Below, in pieces: positions 24,566 to 33,308 of a DNA stretch of 64,000 nt (within the stretch, counting starts at the first letter, position 1; each line of letters starts with the position of its first letter). The stretch lies in contig JBAXLI010000005.1 of NCBI GenBank assembly GCA_037134895.1, forward strand, positions 1 through 64,000, read 5' to 3'. This DNA comes from CAIRDP01 sp037134895 (GTDB lineage Bacteria; Bacteroidota; Bacteroidia; Bacteroidales; FEN-979). Position numbers and translations under genes: made by a program. Below the pieces are notes generated by a model, which worked only from the letters and a program-made list of their open reading frames with translations, did no database searches and was not told where the DNA came from.

Positions 24566-26407
24566 ATGTTTAAGGAAGAAGCCTATAATGAAGACAGCAT
24601 TAGGTCCCTGGAATGGAAAGAACATATCCGGCTTCGCCCAGGAATGTATATTGGCAAACTGGGCGACGGATCATCTCCTGACGATGGTATTTATGTTCTG
24701 ATCAAGGAGATCGTTGATAATGCCATAGATGAATATGTAATGGGGTATGGAAAGACGATCGAGATCACTATTAAGGATCAGCAGGTTTGCGTTCGCGATT
24801 ATGGCCGTGGCATCCCCCTTGGAAAACTGGTCGATTGTGTGTCAAGAATAAATACGGGGGCAAAGTACGACTCGAAGGTGTTTAAAAAGGCAGTCGGGCT
24901 TAACGGAGTAGGAGCCAAAGCCGTGAACGGGCTCTCATCCGCCTTCAAAGTCCAGGCAATAAGAGAAAACCTTACCAGGATCGTTGAATTCAACCGGGGT
25001 GAACTGATCCATGACGAAAACGACAAACATTGCGATCTCAGGTCGGGAACCATAGTAACTTTCACTCCCGACGAAGACCTTTTCGGTAAATATCATTTTA
25101 TTCCCGATTACATTCAGAAAATGCTTTGGAATTATGCATTTCTCAATAACGGGCTTACACTGATATTTAATGGCGAACGGTATTATTCGCAGAACGGACT
25201 GCTCGACCTGCTGAATTCCTATATCGACACTCCAAAACTATACCCTGTTGTACATCTGAAAGAAGGTGATTTTGAATTTGCTTTCACTCATTGTGAGATG
25301 TATGGCGAAGAATATTATTCTTTCGTCAACGGACAGCATACCACCCAGGGAGGCACACACCAGGCGGCCTTCCGCGAAGCTATCGTAAAAACAATCAGGG
25401 AGTTTTATAAAAAGGATTTTGATACGAATGATATCAAGGCTTCGCTGATTGTAGCCCTGAGCATCAAGGTACAGGATCCTGTATTTGAGTCCCAGACCAA
25501 GACAAAACTCGGATCACTGTATGTTGAGCCGGAAGGACAAACTATCAGGAATTATATCGTGGATATTGTCAAGAAGCATCTCGACAATTATCTCTATATG
25601 AATACTGATACCGCCGAATCACTCCTGAGGAAGATCCTGCAGTCAGAGAAGGAAAGGAAGGAATGGGCCAACATAAAAAAGATTGCCAAAGAGAGTGTCA
25701 AGAAAGTGAGCCTGCACAACAAGAAACTCAGGGATTGCAGGATACATTACAATAACCATGACGACCGCAGGTATGAATCTACCATCTTTATCACTGAAGG
25801 GGATTCGGCAAGTGGTTCTATAACCAAAGCCAGGGATGTGAATACCCAGGCTGTTTTCAGCCTTAAAGGGAAACCTTTGAACTGCTTCAGCCTGAGCAAA
25901 AGGGTGGTTTACGAAAACGAAGAATTCAACCTTCTGCAGTCGGCTCTTAATATCGAAGAAGGACTTGAAAACCTTCGCTATAATTATGTTGTGGTGGCGA
26001 CCGATGCAGATGTTGACGGGATGCATATTCGTTTGCTTATGCTTACCTTCTTTTTACAGTTCTATCCTGACCTTGTTAGAAATAATCATCTTTTTATTCT
26101 CCAGACGCCGCTCTTCAGGGTGAGGAACAAGCAAAAAACAATTTACTGCTACTCGGAGCAGGAAAAACTTTCGGCGATTGAGAAACTGGGCAGCAACCCG
26201 GAGATCACCAGGTTTAAAGGACTGGGAGAGATCTCACCTGATGAGTTCAAGTATTTCATAGGGAACAACATGCATCTCGACCCGGTGATCCTTACAAAGG
26301 ACTCAGCCTTCCAGGAGGTACTGAATTTCTATATGGGAAAAAACACTCCTGAACGCCAGAATTTTATAATTGATAACCTCAAGGTAGAGGATGACGTTCT
26401 GAACTAA
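24566..26407 (+). CDS. parE: DNA topoisomerase IV subunit B
   Basis: A 613-residue type IIA topoisomerase ATPase subunit, the usual length for Bacteroidota ParE. It has the GHKL ATP-binding motifs EIVDNAIDEY, RDYGRGIP and GLNGVGAKAVNGLS in the first 130 residues, a transducer domain (about 220-400; FVNGQHTTQGGTHQAAF), and a TOPRIM domain with TEGDSASG and ATDADVDGMHIRLLML binding Mg2+. The C-terminal RFKGLGEISPDEF is typical. With ParC it unlinks daughter chromosomes. It lacks the longer insert of GyrB. parC is not next to it; the following gene is convergent, 11 nt away. Confidence 0.92.
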   Translation: MFKEEAYNEDSIRSLEWKEHIRLRPGMYIGKLGDGSSPDDGIYVLIKEIVDNAIDEYVMGYGKTIEITIKDQQVCVRDYGRGIPLGKLVDCVSRINTGAKYDSKVFKKAVGLNGVGAKAVNGLSSAFKVQAIRENLTRIVEFNRGELIHDENDKHCDLRSGTIVTFTPDEDLFGKYHFIPDYIQKMLWNYAFLNNGLTLIFNGERYYSQNGLLDLLNSYIDTPKLYPVVHLKEGDFEFAFTHCEMYGEEYYSFVNGQHTTQGGTHQAAFREAIVKTIREFYKKDFDTNDIKASLIVALSIKVQDPVFESQTKTKLGSLYVEPEGQTIRNYIVDIVKKHLDNYLYMNTDTAESLLRKILQSEKERKEWANIKKIAKESVKKVSLHNKKLRDCRIHYNNHDDRRYESTIFITEGDSASGSITKARDVNTQAVFSLKGKPLNCFSLSKRVVYENEEFNLLQSALNIEEGLENLRYNYVVVATDADVDGMHIRLLMLTFFLQFYPDLVRNNHLFILQTPLFRVRNKQKTIYCYSEQEKLSAIEKLGSNPEITRFKGLGEISPDEFKYFIGNNMHLDPVILTKDSAFQEVLNFYMGKNTPERQNFIIDNLKVEDDVLN

Positions 26408-26418
26408 ACTGCTCTTAT

Positions 26419-27000
26419 TTAATCGTGCTTTTTCTGGAAAGGCCAGATTGAATAAGTGAACCTGAGTAAAGCCTCACGGCGGTGCAGCAGATCTTCCAGT
26501 TCATAAAGCATATTCCTGTTAACCTGCTCGGCCATCGGGATTACCCATTTTTTCGTTTCATCGAGATACCGTTTGATGAACTCCTTATCAAATATATCAG
26601 GATGCAGGTCGGTAAGATTGCTGATGCGGTCGGCGCATTTCAGGGTTTTCGCATTCTCGCTGCCGTTTTCAAGCAGCATTTTAAGATAATGCTCCTTGGT
26701 TTCCTCTTTCTTTTTAGTCACTTCAAGAACGAGCAGGAGTACAGCCGGTCCGTCAACATCTATGTTCCTTATTTCATCATATGACACACATTTGACGTCT
26801 TCAAAAAGATCGTGAATAACGGATGCTTTAAGCAATACCTGGTCAACATAGTGGTAGTCAATAAGGATGGCATAGGTGCTTAAGGCGTGGCGGAACTGGT
26901 TCCCTCCCACATGCCGTTTGATCCCTCTCAATGCCGTTGCTTTCTGTACGTATGGTGCTATGACCATGCCGACTAATTGTTCTCTTTCAAAATTCTCCAT
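26419..27000 (-). CDS. HD-domain hydrolase (RelA/SpoT-HD-like)
   Basis: The 193-residue protein carries the HD metal-binding set in the RelA/SpoT arrangement: first histidine in RHALSTYA, the HD pair in ASVIHDLFEDV, and the distal aspartate in LKCADRISNL. It has no synthetase domain. Small proteins of this type hydrolyse (p)ppGpp (Mesh1-like) or other nucleotides; which one cannot be told. Its start overlaps the end of the NAD(P)HX repair gene by 14 nt, so the two are translationally coupled. Confidence 0.8.
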   Translation of the reverse strand: MENFEREQLVGMVIAPYVQKATALRGIKRHVGGNQFRHALSTYAILIDYHYVDQVLLKASVIHDLFEDVKCVSYDEIRNIDVDGPAVLLLVLEVTKKKEETKEHYLKMLLENGSENAKTLKCADRISNLTDLHPDIFDKEFIKRYLDETKKWVIPMAEQVNRNMLYELEDLLHRREALLRFTYSIWPFQKKHD

Positions 27001-28507
27001 ATAATGTTTGAAATGCTTTTCCTGTGTATTTTATGATATCTCCTGCGATCATCGCTTCCTGCCCGATCTCCGAAGCTGCCAGGTCTCCTGCAAATCCGTG
27101 GATGAAAACGCCCAGCAAACATGAGTCAAGGGACGAATACCCCTGGGCTTTCAGCCCCGTGATGAGACCGGTAAGCACATCTCCACTGCCTGCGGTAGCC
27201 ATCCCGGGGTTCCCGGTTGAATTGAAATAGCAATCCCCTTCAGGAGTAGTTATTGAGGTATGGGCGCCTTTAAGGACCACATAGGACTTGTAGCGGTGCG
27301 AAAATTCCCTTTGAATTTTTAACCGGTCATAGTCATCTGTATGCTTCCCCGCCATGCGTTGAAACTCCTTCGGGTGCGGTGTGAATATGGAGTGGTCTGG
27401 AATAAAACCAAGCCAGGTTTTATTCTCAGCGATGATGTTGATGGCATCTGCATCAAATACAATGGGCTGAGCTGACTGCTGGATCAGGAATTTCAATGCT
27501 TTCTGTGTTTGCACATCCTGGCCGAGGCCGCATCCGGTTCCTATTGCAGTAAAAGGCCCGAGTTCGGGAATACCTGATACATTATTCTCATTGCTGTCGA
27601 TACTTACCATGACCTCAGGCACTGCCGTCTGAAGAACATTTACCCCAGATGAAGGAGTATGAACGGTAACCAGTCCGGTCCCGGAACGCATGGCGGCATG
27701 AGAGGCAAGTACTGCAGCCCCCATCTTTCCGTAGCTTCCGCAGATCAGTAAGGCATGTCCGAAAGTTCCTTTATGATCGAATTTGTTTCTTTTTCTGAGC
27801 AGGGAAGCAAGCATTCCAGCATCTGTAACATAATTGCTTACCAGGGTTTGTGCAATGAAATCCTTCGATATTCCTATATCGAGAAGCTGCCAGTGTCCAA
27901 GGAATAAGTCATTTTCGGGCAGAAAGAAGGCAAGTTTAGGAGGTGAGAAAGTAAGAGTGTAATCGGCATTGACAACCACCGGCTTTTCGGTTGCTTTATG
28001 TGAACTGTCACAAAAAAGCCCGGAAGGAACGTCAATCGATATGGTCAGGGCCTTGCTTTCATTGATATGCCTGATTACGGCAGCTGTATAACCGCCGGCC
28101 GGCCGTGTTAAACCACTCCCGAAAATACTGTCTATCAACACATCATCAGTGCCAAAGGCAGGGAACGGATCTCCTTCTGAAAGGAATCGGAAATGCTTAG
28201 GGGCTATATTCCTGAACCTCTCATAATTGGTCCGGCAGGAAGGGGATAGGCTGTGTTCTGATCCGACCAGGTATACCTCGACGGGAAAATGCTTCTGCTG
28301 GAACATTCTTGCGATGGCAAGGCCGTCGCCTCCGTTATTGCCGGTCCCGGCAAAAACCTGGATATTCTTTCTGGCCTTCAGTTTCCCGGTGATCCAGCTG
28401 AAACAAGCCGAAGCGGCCCGTTCCATCAGGTCTATGTCTGCTACAGGCTCGTTTGCTATCGTATAAGCATCAGCCTCACGGATTTTTTCAACAGGTAATA
28501 TTTTCAT
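26987..28507 (-). CDS. nnr: Bifunctional NAD(P)H-hydrate epimerase / ADP-dependent NAD(P)H-hydrate dehydratase
   Basis: A 506-residue repair enzyme. Residues 1-215 are the YjeF_N epimerase (FAGTGNNGGDGLAIARMF, DSIFGSGLTRP, SIDVPSGLFCD). Residues 225-505 are the ribokinase-like dehydratase (HKGTFGHALLICGSYGKMGAAVLASHAAMRSG, FTPHPKEFQRM, NSTGNPGMATAGSGDVLTG with the catalytic aspartate in GSGD). It converts damaged hydrated NADH and NADPH back to the active cofactors, the epimerase supplying the S form for the dehydratase. It lies 3 nt after the DUF4190 gene and overlaps the HD gene. Confidence 0.95.
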   Translation of the reverse strand: MKILPVEKIREADAYTIANEPVADIDLMERAASACFSWITGKLKARKNIQVFAGTGNNGGDGLAIARMFQQKHFPVEVYLVGSEHSLSPSCRTNYERFRNIAPKHFRFLSEGDPFPAFGTDDVLIDSIFGSGLTRPAGGYTAAVIRHINESKALTISIDVPSGLFCDSSHKATEKPVVVNADYTLTFSPPKLAFFLPENDLFLGHWQLLDIGISKDFIAQTLVSNYVTDAGMLASLLRKRNKFDHKGTFGHALLICGSYGKMGAAVLASHAAMRSGTGLVTVHTPSSGVNVLQTAVPEVMVSIDSNENNVSGIPELGPFTAIGTGCGLGQDVQTQKALKFLIQQSAQPIVFDADAINIIAENKTWLGFIPDHSIFTPHPKEFQRMAGKHTDDYDRLKIQREFSHRYKSYVVLKGAHTSITTPEGDCYFNSTGNPGMATAGSGDVLTGLITGLKAQGYSSLDSCLLGVFIHGFAGDLAASEIGQEAMIAGDIIKYTGKAFQTLYGEF

Positions 28508-28510
28508 TAA

Positions 28511-28879
28511 CTATCTGATCATTCCCCAAAAGGGAAGTGTAACTAGCAACCCGACCATAAAAAAGATCACCAGGACAAAAACCACAACCGAGATGATCAG
28601 GCCGATGATTGCACAGGTTCTTCCCGTTTTGACATTGTTGAGCGAACTGATGGTGTAGGCCTGAGGAGAGGAATTATACAAGGCCTTCTCCTTATTCGCA
28701 AGTACCAGTGTCAATATTCCCATTATAATCCCGACAACTGAAACAATATGCCACCAGCAGAATACAATCGAAAGTATTCCCAAAACCAGGATGGTGTTCG
28801 AATTAGGCAGGTTCTGTTGAAAAAACGGATTTTTACCGGCTTCGCCCTGAGGTTTTGTCCATAAATCTTGCCCGTCCAT
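28511..28879 (-). CDS. Small DUF4190-like membrane protein
   Basis: A 122-residue protein with a soluble N-terminal tail rich in N, P and Q (about 30 residues) and two hydrophobic segments (about 32-62 and 86-118), the layout of DUF4190/CCC-motif proteins. LGILSIVFCWWHIVSVVGIIMGILTLVLANK and GRTCAIIGLIISVVVFVL are the conserved blocks. Function unknown. It is 3 nt upstream of nnr and so probably the first gene of that operon. Confidence 0.75.
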   Translation of the reverse strand: MDGQDLWTKPQGEAGKNPFFQQNLPNSNTILVLGILSIVFCWWHIVSVVGIIMGILTLVLANKEKALYNSSPQAYTISSLNNVKTGRTCAIIGLIISVVVFVLVIFFMVGLLVTLPFWGMIR

Positions 28880-28920
28880 ATAAAGTGTTTTTTATAAAGA
28901 GTAAAGTTACGAAAAATGTT

Positions 28921-29835
28921 TCAGTAATAAATAGGATAAAACCTGAAATTTCCAAGGGTATTGTATTCGATTGCAGGAGCAGGTATCTTTATGATACTCA
29001 AAACGGTGAAGGCTGCTTTCAGGAATTTCGAGCGGGTGGGGATGCGGGTCAGGTCAACGTCGACCGAGATTAAAAAGCGGCGGTATCTTTCGGGGGACTG
29101 ACCTGATGGTGATGCAGCGTTTGACGAAGCACCCGTCATGCCGCCGGCCCCATAGCCAAACGCAATGTTCAGCCATTTCGGAAAACGGCTGTGTTTTGGA
29201 AGAAAGCAGCTTATGTTGCCCGACAACCAGAAGCTATGCCCATTGTAATCCTTTAAGATCTGTGTCATTATATTGTCCCCAAGGAGGTCCGGCCTGTACG
29301 CAGGATAAGACGTCTGATGAAATGAGAACTTAAGCCTGAATCTTTGCTCTTTCCAGATCAGCTGCTGGCTTACAAACATAGCTGCCCCAAGAGTGTTCGC
29401 GGTAATGTCCCCGATCGAAAAACCCCATGCTGACGAAAAACCGTCGAGTATCTCAATGTTCAGCTGGTAGGCTATGGCAAGCAGGCCCCCGAAACAGGCC
29501 GATGCCGTGTTCCCAAGCCCGGTCCAGCGGTAAGAATAATGAAATATCATGCTTTCGTAATATGCCGAAGTAGCATGACCAAATTTATCCATTTGCAACC
29601 ATTCGTTGTTGTCGTTGAACAAATGGAATGATGACTGGGGATATCCCTTATACCACGCATAATAAAGCCCCGCAAGGCTTCCGAAATACAGGGCTCCCTG
29701 CACCGACAACACCCCGATCAGGCGACCCTTATGAATCCCTGCAGTGTCTGTCCTTAATGTATGATACTTCAGGCTGTCCTGTCCATAACCGGCAAGAGCG
29801 AGAAACAAGGCAATCAACAGTAAGCGATATCGCAT
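28921..29835 (-). CDS. DUF2279 family outer-envelope protein
   Basis: The 304-residue protein has a signal peptide (residues 1-18, ALAGYGQ cleavage region) and the DUF2279 signature around NNEWLQMDKFGHATSAYYESMIFHY and YQLNIEILDGFSSAWGFSIGDITANTLGA. The C-terminal half has alternating short strands (WLNIAFGYGAGGM, RRFLISVDVDLTRI) ending in an aromatic FYPIYY, like outer-membrane proteins. Function unknown. Last gene of the dapF - GNAT - mltG run (19-nt gap). Confidence 0.82.
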   Translation of the reverse strand: MRYRLLLIALFLALAGYGQDSLKYHTLRTDTAGIHKGRLIGVLSVQGALYFGSLAGLYYAWYKGYPQSSFHLFNDNNEWLQMDKFGHATSAYYESMIFHYSYRWTGLGNTASACFGGLLAIAYQLNIEILDGFSSAWGFSIGDITANTLGAAMFVSQQLIWKEQRFRLKFSFHQTSYPAYRPDLLGDNIMTQILKDYNGHSFWLSGNISCFLPKHSRFPKWLNIAFGYGAGGMTGASSNAASPSGQSPERYRRFLISVDVDLTRIPTRSKFLKAAFTVLSIIKIPAPAIEYNTLGNFRFYPIYY

Positions 29836-29854
29836 CTTACCTGATTATTATTGC

Positions 29855-30928
29855 TTATTGTTTAACCTTCATCTGATCGAGGGCGTGCTGGTATTTCTTT
29901 GCATTCCTGGCATGTTCTGCATTGCTGACAGCAAAGTTATGATATCCCGAAAAGTCCTCCTTCGCGCAGAAATACATATACAGGTGATGTCTGTAATTCA
30001 ATACAGCATCTATGGAACTGACCGACGGAATGCAGATCGGCCCTGGCGGCAGGCCAGTATGGATATAAGTATTATAAGGGGATTCTATCCTCAGATGCGA
30101 GGCAAGAACACGTTTAATGCTGTAATCCTGCCAGGCGAAAATAACGGTAGGATCGGCCTGCAGGGGCCAGTTTTTATGAAGCCTGTTGATGTATACTCCG
30201 GCCATTACAGGTTTTTCGTCGTCTTTATTTGTTTCTTTTTCAATGATGGATGCAATAGTCACCACCTGCTGTATGTTCATTGAAATTGAATCCAGCCGGC
30301 CCTGCCGTTTTCTGTTCCAGAATGCCTTCTGTTCCTGGCTCATTTTAGTAATAAGCTGGCGGGCCGATGTGTTCCAGAAAATTTCATAAGTGTTAGGGAT
30401 AAAAAGAACGAAAACATTCTCAGTGTTAACGCCGAACTGCTTCAGGTATGCATTGTCACAGAAAAGCATCAGAAGACTGGCCGAATCGGCCTCAACCTGA
30501 TGCCCAAGCTTTCCGGCCAGTTCGGCCAGGTTCCTGGCATTCTGGAGACTCAGTCTCACCGGAACCTGCCTGCCCGATCTCAGGTGGTTTACAAGTTCGT
30601 TGTTGCTGATACCATTATTAATCCTGTATTTCCCGGCTTTTACCTTAACATCATAATGCTTCCTTCTCGCAACAAAAACAAAGCTTCTCTCATTCTTAAG
30701 AACCGACTTTTCTTTCAGGATCTTAAGCAGCCCGTTGAAGTCGGTTCCTGTAGGGATATACAGGTATATGTAGCCTTTCCCATGCAGATCTACGTTTGGG
30801 CTTTTAACAAATGTATAAAACCGGACCGAGAACAGGAGTAATAGGAGGGAAGTAATGATCAGCACGGCTGCAGGTGCTATATAACTCTGCCTTCTGCGGC
30901 ATATGAGGTCAGGTCCGGAGGAATTCAT
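29855..30928 (-). CDS. mltG: Endolytic murein transglycosylase MltG
   Basis: A 357-residue protein with one N-terminal membrane helix (about residues 17-36), a LysM-like region, and the YceG/MltG catalytic domain: VTIASIIEKET with catalytic Glu230, AGVYINRLHKNWPLQADPTVIFA, and SPYNTYIHTGLPPGPICIPS. MltG cuts nascent glycan strands at the inner membrane and so sets their length. It sits 18 nt after the GNAT gene and downstream of dapF, a lysine/peptidoglycan-precursor gene, consistent with a cell-wall operon. Confidence 0.95.
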   Translation of the reverse strand: MNSSGPDLICRRRQSYIAPAAVLIITSLLLLLFSVRFYTFVKSPNVDLHGKGYIYLYIPTGTDFNGLLKILKEKSVLKNERSFVFVARRKHYDVKVKAGKYRINNGISNNELVNHLRSGRQVPVRLSLQNARNLAELAGKLGHQVEADSASLLMLFCDNAYLKQFGVNTENVFVLFIPNTYEIFWNTSARQLITKMSQEQKAFWNRKRQGRLDSISMNIQQVVTIASIIEKETNKDDEKPVMAGVYINRLHKNWPLQADPTVIFAWQDYSIKRVLASHLRIESPYNTYIHTGLPPGPICIPSVSSIDAVLNYRHHLYMYFCAKEDFSGYHNFAVSNAEHARNAKKYQHALDQMKVKQ

Positions 30929-30946
30929 CAGAAAGAAACCATATGT

Positions 30947-31495
30947 TTATTTAAAACTGCGGATCTTCTGGAACATCCATTCTTCCATAAACCCGTTCCC
31001 GGTGCGGATCCAGTCTTTTTTTATGCCGCAGCGCTCAAAGCCAAACTTCTCGAAAAGTGACAGGCTGGCTGTGTTTACAGGGGTGATATTACTGTAAAGC
31101 TGCTTCAGGTTTAAAACCTCAAATGCATAACGGATAAGGATCTCAAGAGCTTCAGAGGCATAACCGTTCTTCCTGTATTCATCCCTTACAAGGATACCTA
31201 TACCTGCCCTCATATGAAACGGGTCAAAATCGAACAGGTCGATCGCCCCGATAGCTTTATCACTTATGTTTCCCAAATGTCCTTCAATAATAAGCCTCAG
31301 CTGTTTGCTTGCATAAATGTCGTTCTGAACATTCATTACATATTCTTCAATCTGGAACCGGGAGTATGGGCTTAAGGTATTACTAACTTTCCAGATCGAC
31401 GGATCATTCTCCCACTGGTATAAAACATCAATATCACCAGGCTCTACCGCCCTGAGGTGTAATCGCTTACCTTTCAGTATCTCGTTTTGCATCAA
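30947..31495 (-). CDS. GNAT N-acetyltransferase (RimJ/RimL type)
   Basis: The 182-residue protein starts LKGKRLHLRAVEPGDIDVLYQWENDP, the usual RimL beginning, and has the acetyl-CoA pocket in GIGILVRDEYRKNGYASEALEILIRYAF followed by LKQLYSNITPVNTASLSLFEKFGFERCGI. Substrate unknown: ribosomal protein N-termini, small amines and antibiotics are all possible in this family. It lies 3 nt after dapF and 18 nt before mltG. Confidence 0.9.
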   Translation of the reverse strand: MMQNEILKGKRLHLRAVEPGDIDVLYQWENDPSIWKVSNTLSPYSRFQIEEYVMNVQNDIYASKQLRLIIEGHLGNISDKAIGAIDLFDFDPFHMRAGIGILVRDEYRKNGYASEALEILIRYAFEVLNLKQLYSNITPVNTASLSLFEKFGFERCGIKKDWIRTGNGFMEEWMFQKIRSFK

Positions 31496-31498
31496 TAT

Positions 31499-32287
31499 CT
31501 AAATTATAATTTCTCCTTTAAAAACGAATTCAGCAGGCCCTTCAAGAAATATCTCTGAAAAGGATTCTCCTTCCTGCCTGAAACTGACCTTGAATTTCCC
31601 ACCTGGGGTCTCAATATCAAAAAATCCGGGGTTTGAAGGGTCAAGGATTGCAGTAACGAGAGCCGAAGCAGTAACTCCGGTTCCGCAGGAGAGTGTTTCG
31701 TCTTCAACTCCACGCTCATAGGTCCTGACTTTTATCCCTTTCTCAAAAGGATGAACAAAATTGACATTGCATCCCCCCGGTGCAAACCGGCTTTCATACC
31801 GTATCGCTCTTCCTTCAGCAACAACATCAGTTGAATCTGTATCCGGAACGAATTTTACGAAATGAGGAGATCCGGTGTCAATTAAATAACCGTCGTGGTG
31901 TGATGTTCCAGGTATTGTGTCTTTCATTTTAAGCCGTACCAGGCTTTTTTCATCTACTTCTGAAAGGATCTCCGCTTCATGGATGCCGTCTGCGGCCAGG
32001 AATCTGGCTTTCCGTTCAATGATGCGAAGTTTGTGCGCAAAGCAGGCCATACAGCGACCCCCGTTGCCGCACATACTGCTTTCATGGCCATCACTGTTAT
32101 AGTATCTCAGTGAAAAATCAAATCCACCTTTCTCCTCAAGGAACATCAGTCCGTCAGCTCCGATACCGAAATGCCGGTCACAGATAAACTCAATCTGCCT
32201 CTGTGACAGGAACAGCAATCCGGAACGGTTGTCAATGATTATGAAATCATTACCGTTCCCATGATATTTATAGAACACCACTTTCAT
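31499..32287 (-). CDS. dapF: Diaminopimelate epimerase
   Basis: A 262-residue enzyme with the two catalytic cysteines of the family: Cys73 in SSMCGNGGRC and the second in ETLSCGTGVTASA. KYHGNGNDFIIIDNR opens the protein as in all DapF. It interconverts LL- and meso-diaminopimelate, supplying peptidoglycan cross-links and lysine. It leads an operon with a GNAT, mltG and DUF2279. No exact TAnnTTTG is seen upstream; a near match lies around 32324-32331. Confidence 0.96.
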   Translation of the reverse strand: MKVVFYKYHGNGNDFIIIDNRSGLLFLSQRQIEFICDRHFGIGADGLMFLEEKGGFDFSLRYYNSDGHESSMCGNGGRCMACFAHKLRIIERKARFLAADGIHEAEILSEVDEKSLVRLKMKDTIPGTSHHDGYLIDTGSPHFVKFVPDTDSTDVVAEGRAIRYESRFAPGGCNVNFVHPFEKGIKVRTYERGVEDETLSCGTGVTASALVTAILDPSNPGFFDIETPGGKFKVSFRQEGESFSEIFLEGPAEFVFKGEIII

Positions 32288-32537
32288 CTGTTGCCTTACA
32301 GCTAAGTTCCGTAATTGAAAACGCGGATAAAATTACTCATTTTTATTCCTGCCAGGAATTAATAATTTTGTATTGAATTTAAATTTCAATTGACCTGATG
32401 CGGGAACCTGCAATTTTAAAAGTATCATGACCAAGGTTCGTCGGGGCTTTTCCCTTGTTTGTCGATTTGTACTTTTTTAGGCTTCCATATAAGAATACTT
32501 TTGCTTACAGAAAAACACTAATTTTAAACTCGAATAT
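32288..32537. other. Divergent intergenic region dapF / LiaF-like gene
   Basis: 250 nt, AT-rich. It holds the plus-strand -7 element at 32496-32503. I see no other hairpin or small frame that I can support. Confidence 0.5.
32496..32503 (+). promoter_or_regulatory. Bacteroidota -7 promoter element
   Basis: TACTTTTG matches TAnnTTTG, 34 nt before the ATG of the LiaF-like gene. Confidence 0.65.
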
Positions 32538-33287
32538 ATGGAACCACATCCCGAACATAAAACACATTACGATAGTCACCAGAAAAAAGGAATGCTGGGA
32601 ATTATTGTAATCCTCGCCGGTCTCGCTCTTCTTCTTTTCAATACAGGGTTTCTTCCTGATTACTTCAGGCATATCATAATTTCATGGCCGATGCTTCTGA
32701 TTGCCATCGGAGCAGTCAGCCTGATGGGCTCAGGTAACAGAATACCTGGTATTATCCTGGTTCTGATCGGCGGTTTTTTTCTTCTCCCAAGAATATTTGA
32801 CCTTGACTTGAATTTTGCCAGCTTGTTCTGGCCGCTCATTCTGGTATGCCTCGGAGTACTTATCCTTTTCCGCAGGTTCCCACACCCGCGTCAATGGAAG
32901 AACAGGATGGGAACATCTCCCGAGAATGCAGCCGTGGCAAGCGACCAGGGGTATATATTTGAAGACCATATTTTCAGCGGAACAGAAAAAAGAATCATTA
33001 ACAAAGAATTTAAAGGAGGAAGGCTGAATGTGATCTTCGGAGGTGCAAAACTTGACCTCACCCAGGCAAGTCTCGCCGAAGGAATTAATGAACTTGAAGT
33101 TAATGTAGTGTTCGGAGGAGCAACCATTATTGTTCCCTGTGAATGGAAAATACAGCTTAAAAATACCAGTGTTTTCGGAGGCTTTTCCGATAAACGCTTC
33201 TGTGTCAAGGAATCTCCGGAACCTTCAAGGGTACTCTTAATCAAAGCGTCTGCAGTTTTTGGCGGTGGTGAAATCAAAACGTATTAA
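32538..33287 (+). CDS. LiaF-like membrane protein (DUF5668 plus cell-wall-active-antibiotics-response domain)
   Basis: The 249-residue protein has four closely packed hydrophobic helices (about residues 18-115) and a cytosolic or periplasmic C-terminal LiaF domain built of FGGxxxxL-type strands: NVIFGGAKLDLTQA, NVVFGGATIIVPCEW, NTSVFGGFSDKR, ASAVFGGGEIKTY. In Firmicutes LiaF is the brake on the LiaS-LiaR envelope-stress system. Here it directly precedes a LytS-type kinase (21-nt gap) and LytTR regulator, so it may sense the envelope for them; that link is inferred from order. Confidence 0.86.
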   Translation: MEPHPEHKTHYDSHQKKGMLGIIVILAGLALLLFNTGFLPDYFRHIIISWPMLLIAIGAVSLMGSGNRIPGIILVLIGGFFLLPRIFDLDLNFASLFWPLILVCLGVLILFRRFPHPRQWKNRMGTSPENAAVASDQGYIFEDHIFSGTEKRIINKEFKGGRLNVIFGGAKLDLTQASLAEGINELEVNVVFGGATIIVPCEWKIQLKNTSVFGGFSDKRFCVKESPEPSRVLLIKASAVFGGGEIKTY

Positions 33288-33308
33288 AATAAAACCTGGG
33301 GATAGAGA

